Shown piece after piece: positions 1 through 8,857 of a stretch of DNA of 64,000 nucleotides. The position numbers and the translations under genes were made by a program. Position 1 is the first letter of the stretch; each line of letters opens with the position of its first letter. Location of the stretch: assembly GCF_020193655.1 (NCBI RefSeq), contig NZ_JADYVE010000011.1, positions 80,869 to 144,868 of the forward strand. The letters run 5' to 3'. This stretch comes from Ensifer sp. IC3342 (GTDB lineage: Bacteria > Pseudomonadota > Alphaproteobacteria > Rhizobiales > Rhizobiaceae). The notes beneath the pieces were generated by a model, which worked only from the letters and a program-made list of their open reading frames with translations, was not told where the DNA came from and made no database searches.

Positions 1-1
1 G

Positions 2-1996
2 CCCGGTAGGAATGTCGTGATCGCGACCGCCGACGACAGCGCCTATCTCACCGCTTTCGATCTCCTGGCTCACGGTGCACGCGTCGTGATCGCCGACGCA
101 AGGCCGCTCGCGGAGCCGACGCTGCTGGCGAAGGCAAAGCAAATGGGCGCGGAGGTTCATCTCGCGACGAATGTGACGGACGTGAAAGGCAAATATGCGG
201 TGACCGGCGTCGTTCTCGCAGGAAAGACGGGCACCATTGGCGTCAGCTGCGATCTGGTCGGCATGTCTGCCGGCTGGTCTCCGGTGGTGCATTTGACGTC
301 GCACCAGGGAGTGAAGCCTGTCTATCGGGCAGACATCGACGCCTTCGTTCCGGGGCAGCTCCCCGAAACCCAGTTCGTTGCGGGCGCGGCGGGCGGAAGC
401 TTGAGCGTCTCGGAGGCGATCGCCGAGGGTGTCAGCGCAGGCCGCGCCGCGGCCGCCGTCGCTGGAAAGGTGGAGAGGGTCGCCGAAGCGCCCGTGTTGG
501 AGATTGAGGAAACGGCCGGCCCGACGACCGTCTACAAGCCGATCTTCGGTCAGCGAAAGGCATTCGTCGATTTCCAGATGGACGTGACGCTCGACGATAT
601 CCAGCTCGCCCAGCGGGAAGGCTACGAGTCGGTCGAGCACCTCAAGCGCTATACGACGCTTGGGATGGGAACGGACCAGGGCAAGACAAGCAATATCAAC
701 GCCTTGAAGGTGATGGCCAAACTGCGCGGGATTTCGATCCCGGAGGCCGGAACGACCACGTTCCGCCCGCCCTACACGCCGGTGGCGATCGGGGCCGTTG
801 CCGGACGTGCGACGGGTCATCACTTCCGTCCCTACCGTCTCACACCGATCCACGACTGGCACACCGCGAATGGCGCGCAAATGCTCGAGGTCGGGCTCTG
901 GATGCGGCCGTGGTTCTTCGAGGCATCCGGCAGGGATGTGAATACGGCTTACGTCAATGAAATGCGGCTCGTGCGATCCACGGCGGGGATCATGGACATC
1001 TCGACGCTCGGCAAGATCGACATTCAGGGACCGGACGCAGCGGCCTTTCTCGACCGGGTCTACGCCAATGGCTTCGCCAGCATCAAAGTCGGGCGGGCGC
1101 GCTACGGCGTCATGCTGCGCGACGATGGCATCGTTTTCGACGATGGAACAACGACGCGCCTGGAGCAAAACCGCTTCTTCATGACGACGTCGACTGCCAA
1201 GGCGGCCGACGTGCTTTCCTGGCTTGAATTTCTTCTGGACACAGCGTGGCCCGATCTGCGCGTCTCCGTGTCGTCGGTCAGCGACGAATGGGCAGGTATG
1301 TCGGTCGCGGGGCCTGAGAGTGGAAAGATTCTCTCGGCGGCGTTTCCGGACATCGATTTCTCCAACGAGGCGCTGCCGCACATGGGGCTCGCCGGAGGAA
1401 CCTTCAACGACAGTCCGCTTAAGATCATACGCCTCAGCTACTCCGGCGAGCGCGCCTACGAGATCTATGTCGGAGCCTCGAACGGAGAAGCCGCCTGGCG
1501 GCACCTCATCGACGTCGGCGCCGCCTACGGCCTGAAACCTTACGGCGTCGAGGCGCTTGGGGCGCTGCGCATCGAAAAGGGCCACGTAGCCGGCCCTGAA
1601 ATCGACGGCAGAACGACACTCTCTGACCTCCGTATGGGGCGGATGGTCGCCAAGCGAAGCGGCTATGTCGGAGAGGCCCTCAGCCATCGTGAGGCTTTTC
1701 AGGCTGCAAATCGCCAGCGCCTGGTCGGCCTGAAATGCATCGACCCCGGCAAACGGCTTCGCGGTGGCGCGCTTCTTTTTGCACCCGGCGAGCCGCTGCA
1801 AGGCCACGGCCGCGGCCGCATGACGTCGATCACCTACAGTCCGGAGCTGGACTGCTACATCGGCCTCGGTCTCCTCGCCGCGGACTTCAAAGGCGACGAG
1901 GTGATTGCCTCCTATCCCATGAAAAATGAGGTCGTCCGGGCGCGCGTCGTTTCGCCCGTCTTCCTCGATCCCGCCGGAGAACGCATGCATGGTTGA
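2..1996 (+). CDS. soxA: Sarcosine oxidase alpha subunit, 5'-truncated by window edge
   Basis: Heterotetrameric sarcosine oxidase oxidises the N-methyl group of sarcosine and passes the one-carbon unit to tetrahydrofolate. The reading frame is open from base 2, so about 664 C-terminal residues of a protein usually near 1000 are present. The visible part begins inside the FAD/NAD-binding domain (HGARVVIADARP). It continues through the SoxA_A3-type helical region (TLGMGTDQGKTSNINAL) and ends in a GcvT-like aminomethyltransferase domain (SYSGERAYEIYV, then LRIEKGHVAGPEIDGRTT). The stop overlaps the soxG start by 8 bases, the usual soxA-soxG coupling. The methylated substrate could be something other than sarcosine, since the downstream genes belong to ectoine catabolism. 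Family assignment is firm; exact substrate is inferred. Confidence 0.93.
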   Translation, partial: PGRNVVIATADDSAYLTAFDLLAHGARVVIADARPLAEPTLLAKAKQMGAEVHLATNVTDVKGKYAVTGVVLAGKTGTIGVSCDLVGMSAGWSPVVHLTSHQGVKPVYRADIDAFVPGQLPETQFVAGAAGGSLSVSEAIAEGVSAGRAAAAVAGKVERVAEAPVLEIEETAGPTTVYKPIFGQRKAFVDFQMDVTLDDIQLAQREGYESVEHLKRYTTLGMGTDQGKTSNINALKVMAKLRGISIPEAGTTTFRPPYTPVAIGAVAGRATGHHFRPYRLTPIHDWHTANGAQMLEVGLWMRPWFFEASGRDVNTAYVNEMRLVRSTAGIMDISTLGKIDIQGPDAAAFLDRVYANGFASIKVGRARYGVMLRDDGIVFDDGTTTRLEQNRFFMTTSTAKAADVLSWLEFLLDTAWPDLRVSVSSVSDEWAGMSVAGPESGKILSAAFPDIDFSNEALPHMGLAGGTFNDSPLKIIRLSYSGERAYEIYVGASNGEAAWRHLIDVGAAYGLKPYGVEALGALRIEKGHVAGPEIDGRTTLSDLRMGRMVAKRSGYVGEALSHREAFQAANRQRLVGLKCIDPGKRLRGGALLFAPGEPLQGHGRGRMTSITYSPELDCYIGLGLLAADFKGDEVIASYPMKNEVVRARVVSPVFLDPAGERMHG

Positions 1997-2486
1997 GACG
2001 TCATCCGCCAAGCGCATGGTGCTGAAGCAACTGCCATGCCCGCTCATTCAATGTGATGCCTGGGAAGGCGCACTTGCGGCGTTCGAGTCGGCGCTTGCCG
2101 GCGAGATCGGTGGCGCTCTGCCGACCCAGGTCGGGGAGATTGCCGGTCGCGATGGCCTGAGGGTCGTGCGCGCCGGGCCACGGCGCTTCTGGATTTTCCC
2201 GTCAGAGCGCTCGGCGACGATCGCTTCCGGCATTCCGCCCGAATTGGGCTGCAGACTCGACCTCAGCGAAGGGCGGATACGCATCGAGGTCTCGACGCCC
2301 GATCTGCGCGATGTCGTCTCCAAGTGTCTGGCGATTGACTGGGACCGCACACTGGGCGTTGCGACCTTTTCCTCGCTGCACCGCATCCCGGTCATGTTCA
2401 CGCGTTCCTCGGAGTGCGATGGCGAATTTGTCGTGCCACGAAGCTTCGCAAGAAGCATCGCCGAATGGCTGGAGGAATGCCAGTGA
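1989..2486 (+). CDS. soxG: Sarcosine oxidase gamma subunit
   Basis: Small gamma subunit of the heterotetrameric sarcosine oxidase, 165 residues, close to the family length of about 180-200. The ATG at 1989 lies inside the end of soxA, and the protein begins MVETSSAKR. The family resemblance is modest in the sequence itself (AGPRRFWIFP in the middle, then LDLSEGRIRIEV), so the call rests largely on position directly after soxA and on length. Its TGA shares one base with the start of the next gene (TGATG), which indicates translational coupling into the ectoine genes. Confidence 0.85.
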   Translation: MVETSSAKRMVLKQLPCPLIQCDAWEGALAAFESALAGEIGGALPTQVGEIAGRDGLRVVRAGPRRFWIFPSERSATIASGIPPELGCRLDLSEGRIRIEVSTPDLRDVVSKCLAIDWDRTLGVATFSSLHRIPVMFTRSSECDGEFVVPRSFARSIAEWLEECQ

Positions 2487-3472
2487 TGGAGCTCGACACT
2501 TTCCTGGCTGCCCGCCAACGGATCGCTGGAAGGGTCCTGCGCACCCCGTTTGTCCTTTCCGCGTCCCTTTCCGAGCGCTGCGGCGTGCCTGTCGGCCTGA
2601 AGCTCGAACACCACCAGACGACCGGCAGCTTCAAGCTGCGCGGCGCTACCAACGCCGTCCTGTCGCTCAGCCCGAAACAGCGGGCCCGCGGCGTCGTGGC
2701 GGCCTCAACGGGCAATCACGGCCGGGCGCTTGCCCATGCGGCGAAGGCCGAAGGATCGAGCGCGACGATTTGCATGTCGCGGCTGGTACCGGAGAACAAG
2801 GTCTCGGAAATCCGACGCCTTGGAGCGTATGTGAGGATCGTCGGCAGATCGCAAGACGAGGCCCAGCAGGAGGTCGACCGTCTGGTGAGCGATGAAGGAC
2901 TGATGATGGTGCCGCCTTTCGACCATCCGGCGATCGTTGCAGGCCAAGGTACCTTGGGGCTGGAGATTGTCGAGGACATGCCGGACGTGTCCACGGTGCT
3001 GGTGCCGCTATCGGGCGGCGGGCTTGCGGCGGGCGTCGCCGCCGCGGTCAAAGCGCGTCGGCCGCAGGCGCGCGTGATCGGGCTGACGATGGAGCGGGGG
3101 GCGGCGATGAAGGCGAGCCTCGACGCCGGCCGGCCCGTGCAAGTCGAGGAAGAGGCAAGTCTTGCGGACTCGCTCGGCGGGGGGATCGGACTCGACAACC
3201 GGGTCACCTTCGCCATGTGCCGCGATCTCCTCGATGACGTCGTGCTGCTTTCCGAAGAAGAGATCGCCGCCGGCATTCGTCACACCTACGAACAGGAACG
3301 CGAGATTGTCGAGGGGGCAGGGGCCGTCGGCTTTGCGGCGCTTTTGGCGGGCAAGATCAGGGACATTGGCGGACCTGTCGCACTGATCCTTTCAGGACGC
3401 AACATCGACATGGGGCTGCACCGGCGCGTGATAAACGGCGAAACGGATCCCCTTTGGGAGGATAGAGCATGA
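2486..3472 (+). CDS. eutB: Ectoine-utilisation dehydratase EutB (threonine dehydratase-like)
   Basis: PLP-dependent fold-type II dehydratase, 328 residues. The PLP lysine sits in TGSFKLRGATNA and the phosphate-binding glycine loop is PLSGGGLAAG. In ectoine degraders EutB is thought to dehydrate the hydroxylated diaminobutyrate formed from hydroxyectoine, giving an imine that EutC reduces. The ATG at 2486 is chosen because GGAGG at 2471-2475 lies ten bases upstream; an in-frame ATG at 2477 is too close to that site. The gene is followed by an ATGA overlap with eutC. Alone it would be called a threonine/serine dehydratase; the eutC-doeA-doeB neighbours decide the ectoine assignment. Confidence 0.85.
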   Translation: MELDTFLAARQRIAGRVLRTPFVLSASLSERCGVPVGLKLEHHQTTGSFKLRGATNAVLSLSPKQRARGVVAASTGNHGRALAHAAKAEGSSATICMSRLVPENKVSEIRRLGAYVRIVGRSQDEAQQEVDRLVSDEGLMMVPPFDHPAIVAGQGTLGLEIVEDMPDVSTVLVPLSGGGLAAGVAAAVKARRPQARVIGLTMERGAAMKASLDAGRPVQVEEEASLADSLGGGIGLDNRVTFAMCRDLLDDVVLLSEEEIAAGIRHTYEQEREIVEGAGAVGFAALLAGKIRDIGGPVALILSGRNIDMGLHRRVINGETDPLWEDRA

Positions 3473-4461
3473 GACAAATGACGATCCTCACAGAGGCCGA
3501 TCTGAGGGCGGTCGTATCGCTCGATCTCGAAGCGATCGATTGCGTCGAGGGCGCTTTCCATGCCTTGGCTACCAAGGCCGTGGCGATGCCGCCCATCCTG
3601 CGGCTGGATATTCCAGAGTATCGCGGCGAGGTCGATGTCAAGACGGCCTACGTTCCCGGTATCGAAGGCTTTGCGATCAAGATCAGCCCTGGCTTCTTCG
3701 ACAATCCGAAGATCGGCTTGCCGAGCACCAACGGAATGATGGTGCTCCTCTCCAGCCGCACCGGCCTCGTTGAGGCGCTGTTGCTCGATAACGGCTACCT
3801 GACGGATGTCCGCACCGCCGCCGCCGGAGCGGTTGCCGCCAGGCATCTTGCCCGGGAGGATGCCAGCGTTGCCGCGGTTCTGGGGGCCGGAATGCAGGCA
3901 AAGCTGCAGCTTCAGGCGCTCGCGCTGGTGCGGCCGATCCGCGAAGCGCGCATCTGGGCGCGGGATCATGCCAAGGCCAAGGCCGCGGCGGAGGAGCTTG
4001 CCGCAAAGCTCGGGATCCCCGTGACCGCCGTTTCAGACGCCAAGGCGGCTGTCTCCGGCGCCCACGTCGTCATCACGACGACGCCCTCGGCCACGCCTAT
4101 ATTGAAAGCGGAATGGCTAGAGAAGGGACAGCACATCACGGCGATGGGCTCGGACGCCGAGCACAAAAACGAGATCGAGCCCGCCGTCATTGGCCGCGCG
4201 GACCTCTATGTGGCCGACAGTCTCGCGCAAACGCGCCGGCTCGGCGAACTGCACCACGCCATCGAGGCTGGTGTCGTCGGGGCTGGAAATGACCTCCCGG
4301 AGCTGGGGCAGATCATCGCCGGGAAGAGACCCGGACGCACCGATGCCGATCAGATCACCATCGCGGACCTCACCGGCACGGGCATTCAGGATACGGCAAT
4401 CGCCACTCTCGCTTTCACGCGGGCCAATGCGGCGGATGCCGGGACAGCGTTCGAGAGCTAG
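3469..4461 (+). CDS. eutC: Ectoine-utilisation protein EutC (ornithine cyclodeaminase / mu-crystallin family)
   Basis: NAD(P)-dependent member of the ornithine cyclodeaminase/mu-crystallin family, 330 residues. The Rossmann motif is VLGAGMQAKLQLQAL, preceded by the family segment TDVRTAAAGAVAARHLA; VVITTTPSATPIL follows. In hydroxyectoine breakdown EutC is proposed to reduce the imine made by EutB. The start codon overlaps the eutB stop by four bases (ATGA). The gap to doeA is 26 bases and contains a GGGGG/GAGGAA ribosome-binding region. Confidence 0.87.
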   Translation: MRQMTILTEADLRAVVSLDLEAIDCVEGAFHALATKAVAMPPILRLDIPEYRGEVDVKTAYVPGIEGFAIKISPGFFDNPKIGLPSTNGMMVLLSSRTGLVEALLLDNGYLTDVRTAAAGAVAARHLAREDASVAAVLGAGMQAKLQLQALALVRPIREARIWARDHAKAKAAAEELAAKLGIPVTAVSDAKAAVSGAHVVITTTPSATPILKAEWLEKGQHITAMGSDAEHKNEIEPAVIGRADLYVADSLAQTRRLGELHHAIEAGVVGAGNDLPELGQIIAGKRPGRTDADQITIADLTGTGIQDTAIATLAFTRANAADAGTAFES

Positions 4462-4487
4462 GTCGGGGGGAAATAGAGGAAACGACG

Positions 4488-5669
4488 ATGACGCAACCCA
4501 ATCTCAAATTCTCGTTGGCGGAATACCAAACAAGACTGCTGAAAACGCACCAGTCGATGGAGGCGAAGGGCATCGATCTGCTGATCGTCAGTGATCCATC
4601 GAACATGGCCTGGCTGACGGGCTATGACGGCTGGTCCTTCTACGTGCACCAGGCCGTGATCGTACCGCCCACGGGCGAACCGATCTGGTTTGGCCGCGGT
4701 CAGGACGCCAACGGTGCGAAGCTGACCGCCTATCTGAAGCACGAGAACATCATCGGCTATCCCGACCATTACGTGCAGTCCACCGAGCGCCATCCGATGG
4801 ATTACCTCTCCGGCATCCTTGCCGATCGCGGCTGGGGGTCACTGCGGATCGGCGTCGAGATGGACAACTACTGGTTCTCCGCCGCAGCCTTCGGCTCGCT
4901 GCAAAAGCACCTGCCGAATGCTCGCTTCGTCGACGCGACGGCGCTCGTCAACTGGCAGCGCGCGGTCAAGAGCGAGACCGAGATCAAGTACATGCGCAAT
5001 GCGGCCCGCATCGTCGAGGGCATGCATCGGCGGATCTTCGACAAGATCGAGGTTGGCATGCGCAAATGCGATCTCGTCGCGGAGATCTACGACGCCGGCA
5101 CGCGCGGAGTTGACGGTATCGGCGGCGATTATCCGGCAATTGTGCCGCTGCTGCCCTCGGGCCGTGACGCGACCGCACCGCATCTTACCTGGGACGACAA
5201 GCCCATGAAGGCGGGAGAGGGGACCTTCTTCGAGATCGCCGGCTGCTACAATCGTTACCATGTGCCACTGTCACGCACCGTCTTCCTTGGCAAGCCGACC
5301 AAGGCCTTTCTCGACGCGGAAAAGGCGACCCTCGAAGGAATGGAGGCGGGACTTGCCGTCGCCAGGCCGGGAAACACTTGCGAGGACATAGCCAACGCCT
5401 TCTTCGCGGTCCTGAAGAAATACGGCATCGTCAAGGACAACCGCACCGGCTATCCGATCGGGCTTTCCTATCCGCCTGACTGGGGTGAGCGCACGATGAG
5501 CCTGCGTCCCGGCGACAGGACGGAACTCAAGCCGGGCATGACCTTCCATTTCATGACGGGGCTTTGGCTCGAGGACATGGGCTTCGAGACCACGGAAAGC
5601 ATCGTCATCACCGAGACGGGTGTCGAGTGCTTCGCCAACGTGCCGCGCCAGCTCTTTATCAAGGACTAG
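4488..5669 (+). CDS. doeA: Ectoine hydrolase DoeA (EutD), creatinase/prolidase fold
   Basis: Opens the ectoine ring to N-acetyl-2,4-diaminobutyrate. At 393 residues it has the expected length: an N-terminal creatinase domain (residues about 15-150) and a C-terminal pita-bread domain (about 160-390). The active-site region reads FEIAGCYNRYHVPLSRT, as in creatinase, where the metal-binding aspartates of true prolidases are replaced. This supports a metal-independent hydrolase rather than an Xaa-Pro peptidase. It is followed after six bases by doeB. Confidence 0.9.
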   Translation: MTQPNLKFSLAEYQTRLLKTHQSMEAKGIDLLIVSDPSNMAWLTGYDGWSFYVHQAVIVPPTGEPIWFGRGQDANGAKLTAYLKHENIIGYPDHYVQSTERHPMDYLSGILADRGWGSLRIGVEMDNYWFSAAAFGSLQKHLPNARFVDATALVNWQRAVKSETEIKYMRNAARIVEGMHRRIFDKIEVGMRKCDLVAEIYDAGTRGVDGIGGDYPAIVPLLPSGRDATAPHLTWDDKPMKAGEGTFFEIAGCYNRYHVPLSRTVFLGKPTKAFLDAEKATLEGMEAGLAVARPGNTCEDIANAFFAVLKKYGIVKDNRTGYPIGLSYPPDWGERTMSLRPGDRTELKPGMTFHFMTGLWLEDMGFETTESIVITETGVECFANVPRQLFIKD

Positions 5670-5675
5670 CATCAA

Positions 5676-6674
5676 ATGACCGAGACGATATTGCGGCCAT
5701 CGCCGATCTCAGCAAGCGTCGATTTTTCGGCAAACGGCGTCCAGCACGGCTTCCTGCGGTTGCCCTACAGCCGTGATGACTCCGCCTGGGGATCGGTGAT
5801 GATCCCGATCACCGTCATCAGGAATGGGGACGGGCCCACGGCCCTTCTCACGGGCGGCAACCACGGCGACGAGTATGAAGGGCCGATCGCGCTCTTCGAT
5901 CTCGCCCGGACATTGGAGCTGAATGAGGTGAGGGGGCGGGTGATCATCGTACCTGCCATGAACTATCCCGCCTTCGCTGCCGGCACCCGCACGTCGCCGA
6001 TCGACAAGGGCAACATGAACCGCAGCTTTCCAGGAAGGCCGGACGGTACCGTGACGCAGAAGATCGCCGACTATTTCCAGCGAGAGCTCCTGCCGCTCGC
6101 GGACATTGTCCTAGACTTCCACTCGGGTGGAAAGACGCTTGATTTCCTGCCGTTCTGCGCGGCGCACATCCTGCCCGACAAGGAGCAGGAGGCAAGGGCC
6201 TTCGAACTGGTTAAGGCGTTCGGCGCGCCCTGGTCGATGAAGATGCTGGAGATCGATGCGGTCGGAATGTACGATACCGCGGCCGAGGAGATGGGGAAGG
6301 TGTTCATCACTACCGAGCTTGGCGGCGGCGGAACGGCAACCGCCAGGAGCGCCGGCATCGCCAAACGCGGTGTGAGGAATGTGCTTCGCGCCGCCGGTAT
6401 CCTGAAAGGTGCAGTCGAGATCTCGGGGACCGAATGGCTCGACATGCCGGACGGGGACTGCTTCCTGTTCGCGGAAGATGGAGGCCTGATCGAGCCACTG
6501 GTCGATCTGGGGGAGAAGGTGCGCAAGGGCGACGCGGTCGCCCGCATTTACCCCATCGGACGCACCGGCGCCGACCCTGTCGCGATAAAGGCGAAAATGG
6601 ACGGGCTGCTGGCCGCCCGGCACTTTCCAGGTCTGGTCAAGCAGGGCGACTGCGTTGCCGTCGTCGCAGTTTAG
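5676..6674 (+). CDS. doeB: N-acetyl-diaminobutyrate deacetylase DoeB (EutE)
   Basis: Zinc hydrolase of the M14/aspartoacylase-like superfamily, 332 residues, removing the acetyl group of N-acetyl-diaminobutyrate after DoeA. Zinc ligands are visible in GGNHGDEYEG (His, Glu) and VLDFHSGGKT (His). The C-terminal third (EDGGLIEPLVDLGEKVRKGD) resembles the biotinyl/lipoyl-like module usual in this family. It lies six bases behind doeA, so the two act as a unit. Confidence 0.9.
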   Translation: MTETILRPSPISASVDFSANGVQHGFLRLPYSRDDSAWGSVMIPITVIRNGDGPTALLTGGNHGDEYEGPIALFDLARTLELNEVRGRVIIVPAMNYPAFAAGTRTSPIDKGNMNRSFPGRPDGTVTQKIADYFQRELLPLADIVLDFHSGGKTLDFLPFCAAHILPDKEQEARAFELVKAFGAPWSMKMLEIDAVGMYDTAAEEMGKVFITTELGGGGTATARSAGIAKRGVRNVLRAAGILKGAVEISGTEWLDMPDGDCFLFAEDGGLIEPLVDLGEKVRKGDAVARIYPIGRTGADPVAIKAKMDGLLAARHFPGLVKQGDCVAVVAV

Positions 6675-6711
6675 CACATCGGCCGACAATGACGTCCCAA
6701 GGAAGATAGTC

Positions 6712-7596
6712 GTGAAATCGCACATTCTTACAATAACCTGCAGGTCGACGACCGGCATCATCGCGGCAGTCTCGGGTTTTCTCGCCGAAAAGGGCTGCAA
6801 CATCACCGACAGCTCGCAGTTCGACGATCTCGAAACAGGCCTGTTCTTCATGCGGTTGGTTTTCATCAGCGAGGAAGGCGTGAAGCTTGACGAATTGCGG
6901 GAAGGCTTCGAACCGGTCGCCAAGCGCTTCGAGATGACGGCAGAGATCGGCGATTCCGACGAGCGCATGAAGGTGCTGCTGATGGTGTCGCGTTTCGGCC
7001 ATTGCCTCAACGACCTGCTCTACCGCTGGAAGATCGGCGCACTGCCGATCGACATCGTCGGCGTCGTCTCCAACCACTTCGACTACCAGAAGGTCGTCGT
7101 CAATCACGACATCCCCTTCCACTGCATCAAGGTGACGAAGGAAAACAAACCGAAGGCCGAAGCCCAGCTGATGGAAATCGTCGAGCAGACCGGCGCCGAG
7201 CTGATCGTGCTTGCCCGCTATATGCAGGTGTTGTCGGATGCGCTCTGCAAGAAGATGTCGGGGAAGATCATCAACATCCATCACTCGTTCCTGCCGAGCT
7301 TCAAGGGCGCCAACCCCTACAAGCAGGCCTATGAGCGCGGCGTGAAGCTGATCGGCGCGACGGCGCATTACGTCACCGCCGATCTCGACGAGGGTCCGAT
7401 CATCGAGCAGGACATCGCCCGCATCACCCATGCGCAGTCGGCCGAGGACTATGTCTCGATCGGTCGCGACGTCGAAAGCCAGGTGCTCGCCCGCGCCGTG
7501 CACGCCCATATCCACCACCGCTGCTTCATCAACGGCAACCGCGTCGTCGTCTTCCCGCCGAGCCCGGGAAGTTATGCGTCGGAGCGAATGGGGTGA
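6712..7596 (+). CDS. purU: Formyltetrahydrofolate deformylase PurU
   Basis: Hydrolyses 10-formyl-THF to formate and THF. 294 residues with an N-terminal ACT domain (residues about 1-85) and a C-terminal formyltransferase-fold hydrolase domain containing NIHHSFLPSFKGANPY and IGATAHYVTADLDEGPI. The GTG at 6712 is chosen because AAGGAAGA precedes it by about six bases and it gives the normal length. PurU is commonly linked to sarcosine or dimethylglycine oxidase genes because it drains one-carbon units from THF. Its place at the end of a sox-containing operon fits that role. Confidence 0.93.
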   Translation: MKSHILTITCRSTTGIIAAVSGFLAEKGCNITDSSQFDDLETGLFFMRLVFISEEGVKLDELREGFEPVAKRFEMTAEIGDSDERMKVLLMVSRFGHCLNDLLYRWKIGALPIDIVGVVSNHFDYQKVVVNHDIPFHCIKVTKENKPKAEAQLMEIVEQTGAELIVLARYMQVLSDALCKKMSGKIINIHHSFLPSFKGANPYKQAYERGVKLIGATAHYVTADLDEGPIIEQDIARITHAQSAEDYVSIGRDVESQVLARAVHAHIHHRCFINGNRVVVFPPSPGSYASERMG

Positions 7597-7603
7597 TTAG
7601 CTA

Positions 7604-7706
7604 CTGCATGATTCCTTAAATCGGAATCGATTGAAGGACAAAATCATGCAGCAATTCGAAGTGCTACAGCGACCTTTACGCGTCCGATTGGACGCGCGGC
7701 GCTGTA
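7604..7706. repeat. Intergenic palindromic repeat, copy 1
   Basis: About 103 bases made of two inverted repeats. The first runs from CTGCATGATTCC to TCATGCAG. The second has outer arms TACAGCG/CGCTGTA and an inner CGCGTCC-GATT-GGACGCG hairpin. The same element occurs at 27755-27856 with only scattered differences. It lies just after purU and may end its transcript. It resembles the abundant small palindromic elements of rhizobial genomes, but I cannot name the family with certainty. Confidence 0.8.
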
Positions 7707-7993
7707 ATGTGACTGTGTCGTCCAGGCTGCAGTTTACCGTAAGCCTCGGCCAGTGGGCTTTGGCGATTGGTTTCTGGACTGGAATTCGAATGCGTTCCTG
7801 GCGTCTGGCCGAAACGCTCGCTTTTTGCCATTCAGCCGAGCGTCTGCCAGGCGACAGGGTGCGGATGATCTCAGCGGGAAGGCCTTGCGTAAGGGTGGCG
7901 AGCCCGATAAAACCGGGCTTTCACCGAACCGACATTTACTGGATCTGATCCGCACTTGCGCATGGGCTGGTCAGGGCGCTGGGCCGCGCCAAG
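7707..7993. other. Non-coding gap between purU repeat and GntR gene
   Basis: No open frame here has a ribosome-binding site or recognisable composition. A short hairpin at 7901-7919 (AGCCCG...CGGGCT followed by TTC) could be a weak terminator, but nothing else is supported. Confidence 0.5.
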
Positions 7994-8728
7994 CTACTCA
8001 GCGATGTCACGGCGGCCAAGCAGCCGCGCCTGGACGCGCTGCAGATGGAGGCGCATGCCATTTGCGGCGGCACTAAGATTACGCTCCTCGATCGCATCCA
8101 CGATGGCATCGTGATCGGCAAAGCTGTGGTGATCGGCGGGGGGGCGTGGCAGATCGTCCCGAAGCCGGCCCCATACCACCGTCCGGCGCACGGCGTTAAT
8201 CGTGTCGAAGACGGCCAGGAGCAGGGCGTTTCTCGATGCTTGGGCGATGGCCCGATGGAGCCGGTTGTCCCAATTCTCATACTGCCGCCATGTCTCCGCC
8301 ATGCGGGCACTTGATGCGCAATGCCTTAGGGCTCGCACGTCTTCCGCTGTGGCGTGAAGCGCCGCCTCCCGGGCCAGCTCTGGTTCGATGACAAGGCGGG
8401 CATGCATCACCTCGGCGGGGCTCGTCTGGTTGGCGATGTTGGCCACCGATGACAAGTCACCCGTCGGGCGGGCCCCGATGAAGGTGCCCTTGCCGACATG
8501 ACGCCATAGTTCGCCCTGGTCTTCCAGGACTGCAAGCGCCTTGCGCAGGTCGCCACGCGAAACGCCCAGAATATCGGCCAATTCGCGCTCCGGCGGAAGA
8601 CGCGTTGCGGGCGGAAACTTCCCTTGCGCCAAGTATGCGCGAAGCTGCACGAGCGCGCTTTGCCCGCCGCCGAGATCGGCTTCGACCGCGGTCGCGAATT
8701 GCAGTCTGTCCTCGGTAAACGCTGTCAT
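7994..8728 (-). CDS. GntR-family (FadR subfamily) transcriptional regulator
   Basis: 244 residues: a winged-helix DNA-binding domain at about residues 20-90 (LPPERELADILGVSRGDLRKALAVLEDQGELW, shown here as the helix-turn-helix region) and an all-helical FCD ligand-binding domain at about 100-235. It is divergent from the NitT/TauT-type ABC operon starting at 8858, with 129 bases between start codons. It therefore most likely represses that operon and itself and responds to a pathway metabolite, probably a carboxylic acid. The ligand is unknown. Confidence 0.9.
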   Translation of the reverse strand: MTAFTEDRLQFATAVEADLGGGQSALVQLRAYLAQGKFPPATRLPPERELADILGVSRGDLRKALAVLEDQGELWRHVGKGTFIGARPTGDLSSVANIANQTSPAEVMHARLVIEPELAREAALHATAEDVRALRHCASSARMAETWRQYENWDNRLHRAIAQASRNALLLAVFDTINAVRRTVVWGRLRDDLPRPPADHHSFADHDAIVDAIEERNLSAAANGMRLHLQRVQARLLGRRDIAE

Positions 8729-8771
8729 GTAAATCCAGCTTTCATCCTGATCAATGCTCTCTTATATCCTG

Positions 8772-8799
8772 ACCAATCGTGCATTGGCAACGGATTGGT
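8772..8799. promoter_or_regulatory. Candidate GntR operator in divergent promoter region
   Basis: Inverted repeat ACCAATC (8772-8778) and GATTGGT (8793-8799) with a 14-base spacer, between a FadR-type regulator and its probable target operon. A related partial direct repeat, TCCTGATCAAT, lies about 22 bases upstream. The role is inferred from symmetry and position. Confidence 0.4.
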
Positions 8800-8857
8800 T
8801 GACACTGAGGTGTGTTGGGAACACAGTGCTGAAAATGAAATGAAAGGGAGGAAACCG

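Noticed and set aside
7901..7919. Small hairpin as a purU terminator
   Set aside because: Six-base stem, no T-run and 300 bases from the gene; the palindromic repeat at 7604 is the better candidate.
7753..8076. Plus-strand frame of 107 codons after purU
   Set aside because: No ribosome-binding site, and its 3' part overlaps the well-supported GntR gene.
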